From NCBI GenBank assembly GCA_030591285.1, contig JAUVBH010000031.1:1-10363 (forward strand): 10,363 nucleotides of DNA. The letters are read 5' to 3'. The notes below the pieces were generated by a model that saw only the letters and a list, made by a program, of their open reading frames with translations, was not told the DNA's origin and made no database searches. This document shows positions 5,952 to 10,363 of the stretch, piece after piece. Each line of letters starts with the position of its first letter. Within the stretch, counting starts at the first letter, position 1. This DNA comes from Thermoplasmatota archaeon. GTDB lineage: Archaea > Thermoplasmatota > Penumbrarchaeia > Penumbrarchaeales > Penumbrarchaeaceae. Both the position numbers and the translations under genes were made by a program.

Positions 5952-6956
5952 TCAGTGCGCCGATTTGGCAACCCTTTCCATTTCATCTCTTTTGGAGACA
6001 GCATAGCTCTGAATATCTCCCTTGGAGGCTGCGATGAGCTCCCCGGCAAGACACTCTGCGATCGTTTTTCTGTTCTTATGTGATGACTTCACAGTTCCAA
6101 TAGAAATGTTCCTGAGCGCTATGTCAAGCCTTCTTGCAGGAGCTGTGTCAACTGACTTAGGAACGGAAATGCCTCCGAACTTGAGCCTGGTAACTTCCTC
6201 ACGAGGTGCACAATACTCGATCGCTCTGACGAGGACCTGAACCGGGTTCTCTTTCATCCTTGACTCGATCAATACTAATGCGTCCAGGACAGCTTTGTAG
6301 CTCTTTGTCTTCTTCCCGGTGTATTTTTCTGTCCTCATCATGTTGTTGATGAGCCTCTCCACGATGGAGATCTTATGCTTATGGAACGGTTTGTTCGCAT
6401 GTCTTGAACTTGAATGTGGAACATATGCAGGGTCAAGGTTGATGAAAGCTTTCAGGCTGGGGTCCTCTACCACAACTTCCCTTGTATTGAACCTTCCAAA
6501 GATCAGGTCTTCCGGGAATGGGCCCTCTTCCTTGGGTTCCGCTTTCTTCTTGGTCTTCTTCTCCTTCTTCTCCTCTGCTGGAGCTTCTTCAGTGATCTTA
6601 TCTGCAGGAGTTTTAGACACTTCTTCCTTTGGAGCTTCAGAGGTCTCCTCTGCTGGAGCCTCCTTGACATCTTCCTTCTTGGCCTTCTTGGCGGCCTTCT
6701 TCTTTGGAGCTTCCTTGGTCTTCTCTTCGACAGGAGCCTCTTCCTTCTTGGCCTTCTTGGTGGTCTTCTTCTTGGGGGCTTCCTCGGTCTTCTCTTCCAC
6801 CGGAGCCTCTTTCTTGACCTCTCCCTTCTTGGCCTTCTTGGCGGTCTTCTTCACTGGAGCTTCCACGGTCTTCTTATCGACCTTGGTCTCCGGCTTGCTC
6901 TCCTCGACGGTTTCGACCGTCTCTTCCTTGACTTCTTCCTTTTTCTTTCCGGCCAT
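5952..6956 (-). CDS. rpsG: Small ribosomal subunit protein uS7 with a long Lys/Ala/Glu N-terminal extension
   Basis: The C-terminal 190 residues or so (from about 146) are a standard archaeal uS7, which binds the 3' domain of 16S rRNA in the 30S head. Recognisable parts are FGRFNTREVVVEDPSLK, INLDPAYVPHSSSRH, KISIVERLINNMM, ENPVQVLVRAIEYCAPREEV and the end ALRNISIGT...ELIAAS. Residues 1-145 are additional: almost only K, E, A, P, T and V, with histone-H1-like KKxxKKAKK blocks and two tandem 23-residue repeats, probably disordered. The total of 334 residues is far above the roughly 190-220 usual in archaea. The ATG at 6956 has GGAGG seven bases upstream (6968-6964), directly after the rpsL stop. 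No nearer start has such a site, so the extension is very likely translated. Confidence 0.95.
   Translation of the reverse strand: MAGKKKEEVKEETVETVEESKPETKVDKKTVEAPVKKTAKKAKKGEVKKEAPVEEKTEEAPKKKTTKKAKKEEAPVEEKTKEAPKKKAAKKAKKEDVKEAPAEETSEAPKEEVSKTPADKITEEAPAEEKKEKKTKKKAEPKEEGPFPEDLIFGRFNTREVVVEDPSLKAFINLDPAYVPHSSSRHANKPFHKHKISIVERLINNMMRTEKYTGKKTKSYKAVLDALVLIESRMKENPVQVLVRAIEYCAPREEVTRLKFGGISVPKSVDTAPARRLDIALRNISIGTVKSSHKNRKTIAECLAGELIAASKGDIQSYAVSKRDEMERVAKSAH
6675..6809 (-). repeat. Tandem 23-codon repeat inside rpsG
   Basis: Residues 50-71 (EAPVEEKTEEAPKKK, then TTKKAKK) and 73-94 (EAPVEEKTKEAPKKK, then AAKKAKK) are near-identical copies with a 23-residue period. The DNA is also recognisably repeated (6744-6809 and 6675-6740), with several silent differences. 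A weaker partial copy (EAPVKKTAKKAKK) covers residues 32-44. Confidence 0.85.
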
Positions 6957-6970
6957 ATTTATTCCTCCTT

Positions 6971-7399
6971 TTAACGGACCGGTTTCTCCTTTCTTCCACG
7001 GACCATCTCGTCGAGGGAGACATTGTTGACCTTGATAACCTTGTATCTAACACCAGGGATATCAACATAAGAACGCCCCATTCGTCCACCTATACCTTCA
7101 ACCATAACCTCATCATGATCATCGATGAAGTTGATAGCACCGTTACCTGGTGCAAAGGCTGTGATCTGTCTTCCATTCTTGATCAATTGGATCTTGACGC
7201 ACTTCCTGATGGCTGAATTAGGCTGCTTTGCCTCTACTCCAACCTTTTCAAGAACGATACCTCTGGCTTGCGCGCTGCCCTGAAGAGGATCTGATTTCTC
7301 CTTTAGTTTCAGAACTCGCTTCTTGTAGTAGCGATCGTTCCACCTATTGTTCTGGGCGTCTTTTCGAAGCTTTCTAGCGGTGAACAGTCCCTTGGCCAT
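6971..7399 (-). CDS. rpsL: Small ribosomal subunit protein uS12
   Basis: This is uS12 of the decoding centre, 142 residues, standard for archaea. It begins MAKGLFTARKLRKD and contains the conserved KQPNSAIRK (58-66) and GRMGRSYVDIPGVRYKVIKV with its basic C-terminus. The frame can be opened back to TTG 7528, but that would run through the TATA box and into the upstream gene. The ATG at 7399 has GGAG nine bases upstream (7412-7409) and fits the family start. It is the first gene of the operon, 14 bases before rpsG. Confidence 0.97.
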   Translation of the reverse strand: MAKGLFTARKLRKDAQNNRWNDRYYKKRVLKLKEKSDPLQGSAQARGIVLEKVGVEAKQPNSAIRKCVKIQLIKNGRQITAFAPGNGAINFIDDHDEVMVEGIGGRMGRSYVDIPGVRYKVIKVNNVSLDEMVRGRKEKPVR

Positions 7400-7442
7400 A
7401 CGGGAACACTCCTTATGGATACCTGCCGGGTTACTTGAACCT

Positions 7443-7452
7443 AATATATATA
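7443..7452 (-). promoter_or_regulatory. TATA box of the str operon, upstream of rpsL
   Basis: The minus strand reads CCAAACCTATATATATTAGG, with an A-rich BRE-like element directly before a strong TATA core. It is centred about 49 bases before the rpsL ATG, so a start near 7421 would give a leader of about 22 bases containing the ribosome binding site. Confidence 0.8.
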
Positions 7453-7505
7453 GGTTTGGCAGTTGCCGACAGGACCCCTTAATAACATCCAGTATATGAA
7501 ATTTA

Positions 7506-10363
7506 TTACTGGTCCTTGATGCACCCATAAAGCTTCTTGCGAAGTAGATAGAAAAGGAGCACTAAAGTGACGACTATTATAATGATCAGACCCACCACGC
7601 TCCACATTGGATCTCTCCATGGAGGGACCTCAGGTGGTATTGAACCAACTTTCACGGTCCTGTTTCCAAGATCGTTCTCCGGATCGGTATCCCTCCATCG
7701 GTCCGAATCATCGATTGTGACCAGGATCTCGTAGTCCCTCTCTTTTTCGAAATTTACACTTTTAAACACCAACTCTCGGGTCTGATTGGGTGCAAGGTCT
7801 GTCATATTCAATGTTGAATTCCACCTTATCCCCTGATCGAGGTCTATAACGGTCAGTGTGAATACCGCTAGATTTGCAGCAGAATTACCATTATTATGGA
7901 TATGGACCGTTACATCGTAGCTCCCAGGTCTCACCTTCTCATCATCAATGACCTTGAGATCCTGAACAAGATCGATATCTGCCACTTTCAGGTCGATGAA
8001 ACCAACTTCGATCTCGGTTCTCATGACAGTAACAAGGTCCGTGACTCCCGGTCCTAGATCCGATCCTTCATCTGATAGACTGATATCGAGAGAATAAGAA
8101 CCTGGTTGATCGATGATCAGAGGGATCTCATAGTCCCTGTCAAGATACTGGGTTATATCCAGATATTCCGTTAGAACGATCCCTCCATTCAACCAGAGGT
8201 TTACATTGAATCCGTTCTTGTCCAGAAAGCCAAATGACCTTGCGGTGAAAAGCACCTTGGCTTCTCTTCCGATAACAAGTTCTTTGGGTATCACTTCCAG
8301 GGATCCATTCAGTAGATAAATACCGCTGGAAACGGGTGCTCTTCCGATGGATAGGGTGAGGTCGACCTCATTGTCAGCTGTATCCTCTTCCCCGATGGAG
8401 TGTGCAATTATCTTGAAATAATAGATCCCCAGAGGGACAGGATACATGACCTTGATCGAGATATTTATAAAATCAGTGGCTCCTGGTTTGATCGATCTCT
8501 CAGGGAGGATGAGAAGCATATCTTCCCTTTCTGGCCAATTGGGACTAGTGAGAGTTATCCTATCCTCACCGTTCCCATTGTTCTGTATCACCAGATGATA
8601 GCTGATCGTCCTATTTCCCTCTGTCCCAGGTTCCTCTATCTCACCATATGTCGAGGCAAAAGATGGGGCAAAGAGTTCTATTGAATGTGTCTGACGGACA
8701 GAATAGGTGACTTCCACCACATGCCATCCAGGCCTTGAATCATTGGTCAAGATCAGATCCAGAGCATCAATAGGTGGTGACGAGCTGGATAGTAGAAAGA
8801 AGCCTCTTTTCAGACCAGCTTTCGATTGTAGAGGAACAGATATATCAATATTCGTGGACCAAGAATCAGATGGATCAAGATGTCTAGACCCCAGACCAAC
8901 ATTCAACATAAGATCATCATTGGTCAGGAATGATAGGAAAACCTCCTCGTTCACATTTCCAAGGTTCTCAACCATGGTTCGTATCCCCACCGATTCCCCA
9001 GGGGTCAATTCACCTGATACTTTCCCGGAGACATCCAATCCAAGCTTCCTTCTTGAATTGACCATAAAATTGAATGTGATGTCCTTAACGACCCCGCCAC
9101 CAAGGACCCTAACCTTTACCCATCCCTTCCCGGAAGGAGACGAAGGAGGGAGTGAGACGGTCACGGTAGATCCGACCGGTTCATCCATACCAACCTGAAG
9201 GTCAATTATCCCAGGGGCTACGGATACATCACGACCGACATCAAGGAAGTCCGAGGCATCTATGGCCTCTAACCTTACAGACAGATCTTTGTCCGTGGAC
9301 CTCAATTTGGACAGGAGTTCGACATCATACTCTATCATGCTTCCCGGGTCCACTTCAACGGTCTTTTCTGTATCGGCGGACACTGTGAACGGTGTAACGT
9401 CGACCGGTTCTTTTCCAAGAAGTATGATATCATCTATCACATATCCAGGTTCAGGGTTTCCAGATGGAATATATTCCAGTCTTATCTGGACCTCATCTCC
9501 TCTGTGATCTCCAAGATCGATACCAATGAAATCGATATCACCATGCAGATATGGTCGCCTACTGAGCTCCCAGATGGCGTTAGTTGTATTTCCGGTCAAA
9601 TTGACCCAGTTATCCTTGGGATCCAACAATGGTTCCCATGCGCTCCAGGATCCATCACTCCTCTCTCTGACCCAGTGGTAGATAACTCCTCCACCTGATG
9701 GTCCTTCTTCAGAGACATTACCTCGATACTTGTAGAGAAGGTAGGACTGTGTCCTCCTCTCTCCAAGATAATAGTCCCATCCTTCAGGATCGAATCTGGA
9801 TAGGTTGAGGATTGGTGACACAAGAGAATATGAACCGGTTGTCGGTGAGAGCCCGGCCCCATCAGATCCAGCCCAGAGAGAACCACCAGATGTATGGAGA
9901 TTCCCATATCCCGATGAAAGTGAATGGTTGCTGATATGCCATTGAACCCCGGGTTCTCCAAGGTCCGAATATGCTGTCCATCCATCCATTTTTGATAGGT
10001 TCCAGAACTCAGTGGCCACCCATAGACCGTCAGTAATGGTTTGCGTAGTGGTTTTGTATGGGATTCCGGCTGCAAGGGTTCTGTTTGAAAAGGGTCTTGG
10101 ATCCCCGGGAACCTTGATACTGATATTCATAACATAAGCACCGGCAAATTGGGGCACCCATCTGAATTTGATAGGATCAGAAAGCTTTCCTTCGCCCTTG
10201 GGAACAGACGCCAAGGCTGAATCTTTATGCATGACCCTCCCTTTATCGAAGGAATTACCTCTTGCAGCTTCATACCAGTACATTGTGAGGTTAACCTCTA
10301 TGCCTACAATGGCAGCATTGTTGGTGTTCATCAACCTTGTCTCGATAACAGTTGTTCTGTTAA
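7506..10363 (-). CDS. Large membrane-anchored extracellular beta-sandwich protein, 5' end outside window
   Basis: The frame is open to the right edge, with in-frame codons before the first ATG near 10331 that read as protein (NRTTVIETR), so the true start and any signal peptide lie outside. At least 950 residues are visible. Numbered from base 10334, the order is an Ig-like segment (to about 80), a jelly-roll or MAM-like domain (about 105-307, ending PGYVIDDIILLG), a series of CARDB/NEW3-like beta-sandwich repeats (about 310-905, for example TMVENLGNVNEE, VIQNNGNGEDRI and VHIHNNGNSAAN), one membrane segment (about 913-931) and a short basic tail RKKLYGCIKDQ. Many NxS/T sequons suggest N-glycosylation. 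No peptidase motif is seen in the visible part. The C-terminal topology puts the beta domains outside the cell. Roles in adhesion, binding or S-layer association are possible but not shown. It is 106 bases upstream of rpsL, and the strong promoter between them suggests separate transcription. Confidence 0.85.
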   Translation of the reverse strand, partial: NRTTVIETRLMNTNNAAIVGIEVNLTMYWYEAARGNSFDKGRVMHKDSALASVPKGEGKLSDPIKFRWVPQFAGAYVMNISIKVPGDPRPFSNRTLAAGIPYKTTTQTITDGLWVATEFWNLSKMDGWTAYSDLGEPGVQWHISNHSLSSGYGNLHTSGGSLWAGSDGAGLSPTTGSYSLVSPILNLSRFDPEGWDYYLGERRTQSYLLYKYRGNVSEEGPSGGGVIYHWVRERSDGSWSAWEPLLDPKDNWVNLTGNTTNAIWELSRRPYLHGDIDFIGIDLGDHRGDEVQIRLEYIPSGNPEPGYVIDDIILLGKEPVDVTPFTVSADTEKTVEVDPGSMIEYDVELLSKLRSTDKDLSVRLEAIDASDFLDVGRDVSVAPGIIDLQVGMDEPVGSTVTVSLPPSSPSGKGWVKVRVLGGGVVKDITFNFMVNSRRKLGLDVSGKVSGELTPGESVGIRTMVENLGNVNEEVFLSFLTNDDLMLNVGLGSRHLDPSDSWSTNIDISVPLQSKAGLKRGFFLLSSSSPPIDALDLILTNDSRPGWHVVEVTYSVRQTHSIELFAPSFASTYGEIEEPGTEGNRTISYHLVIQNNGNGEDRITLTSPNWPEREDMLLILPERSIKPGATDFINISIKVMYPVPLGIYYFKIIAHSIGEEDTADNEVDLTLSIGRAPVSSGIYLLNGSLEVIPKELVIGREAKVLFTARSFGFLDKNGFNVNLWLNGGIVLTEYLDITQYLDRDYEIPLIIDQPGSYSLDISLSDEGSDLGPGVTDLVTVMRTEIEVGFIDLKVADIDLVQDLKVIDDEKVRPGSYDVTVHIHNNGNSAANLAVFTLTVIDLDQGIRWNSTLNMTDLAPNQTRELVFKSVNFEKERDYEILVTIDDSDRWRDTDPENDLGNRTVKVGSIPPEVPPWRDPMWSVVGLIIIIVVTLVLLFYLLRKKLYGCIKDQ

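Noticed and set aside
6319..7029. Open frames of 236 and 186 residues on the plus strand opposite rpsG
   Set aside because: They are Ser/Phe/Leu-rich mirror images of the Lys/Glu repeat region of rpsG and have no ribosome binding site or family features.
7400..7528. Extended start of rpsL at TTG 7528
   Set aside because: It would cross the TATA box and overlap the upstream gene; uS12 begins at MAKGLFTARK with a suitable ribosome binding site.
8707..9198. Plus-strand open frame of 163 residues within the surface-protein gene
   Set aside because: Composition is that of an antisense shadow, with no ribosome binding site and no recognisable domain; the minus-strand frame is continuous and protein-like.
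1..10363. CRISPR arrays, insertion sequences and defence genes
   Set aside because: No spaced repeat array, transposase or nuclease reading frame is visible on either strand.

Overview
The window carries an archaeal str-type translation operon, almost certainly from Thermoplasmatota (Thermoplasmata or a close uncultivated relative). uS12, uS7, aEF-2, aEF-1A and uS10 are in the archaeal order. aEF-2 has the diphthamide-loop histidine. The aEF-1A sequence resembles Thermoplasma aEF-1A as I remember it. Promoters are TATA-type, ribosome binding sites are GGAGG-like, and TTG can serve as a start codon. The lineage call rests on recalled protein similarity, not on a search.

Layout: nearly everything is on the minus strand, so transcription runs from right to left. 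At the right edge (7506-10363) is the 3' part of a gene for a large membrane-anchored extracellular beta-sandwich protein. A short intergenic region (7400-7505) holds a clear TATA box, followed by rpsL (7399-6971), rpsG (6956-5952), fusA (5900-3699), tuf (3625-2348) and rpsJ (about 2315-2004). A hairpin plus T-tract that overlaps the rpsJ stop codon ends the operon. A second TATA-like box before tuf may boost expression of aEF-1A and uS10. The usual RNA polymerase, eL30 and NusA genes are not directly upstream of rpsL here.

Downstream is a gene for a stand-alone acyltransferase domain of the 2-oxoacid dehydrogenase E2 type (1861-1028), with its own TATA box and an inverted repeat. It converges, six bases apart, with the only plus-strand gene (332-1021), which encodes a two-pass membrane protein with a winged-helix-like domain and a C-terminal zinc ribbon.

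The left edge is the most unusual part. Bases 67-1 on the minus strand are the 5' two-thirds of a tRNA-Ser(UGA) gene. Ten bases upstream of it (189-78) is a region that begins with a 24-base near-copy of the tRNA-Ser 5' end and then departs completely. It folds into three nested closing stems around two long hairpins, and it has no T-loop. It looks like a small structured RNA, or a rearranged tRNA-Ser relic, in tandem with the tRNA. This is the best candidate here for something undescribed. A second notable feature is the roughly 145-residue Lys/Ala/Glu/Pro extension on uS7, built partly from tandem 23-residue repeats.
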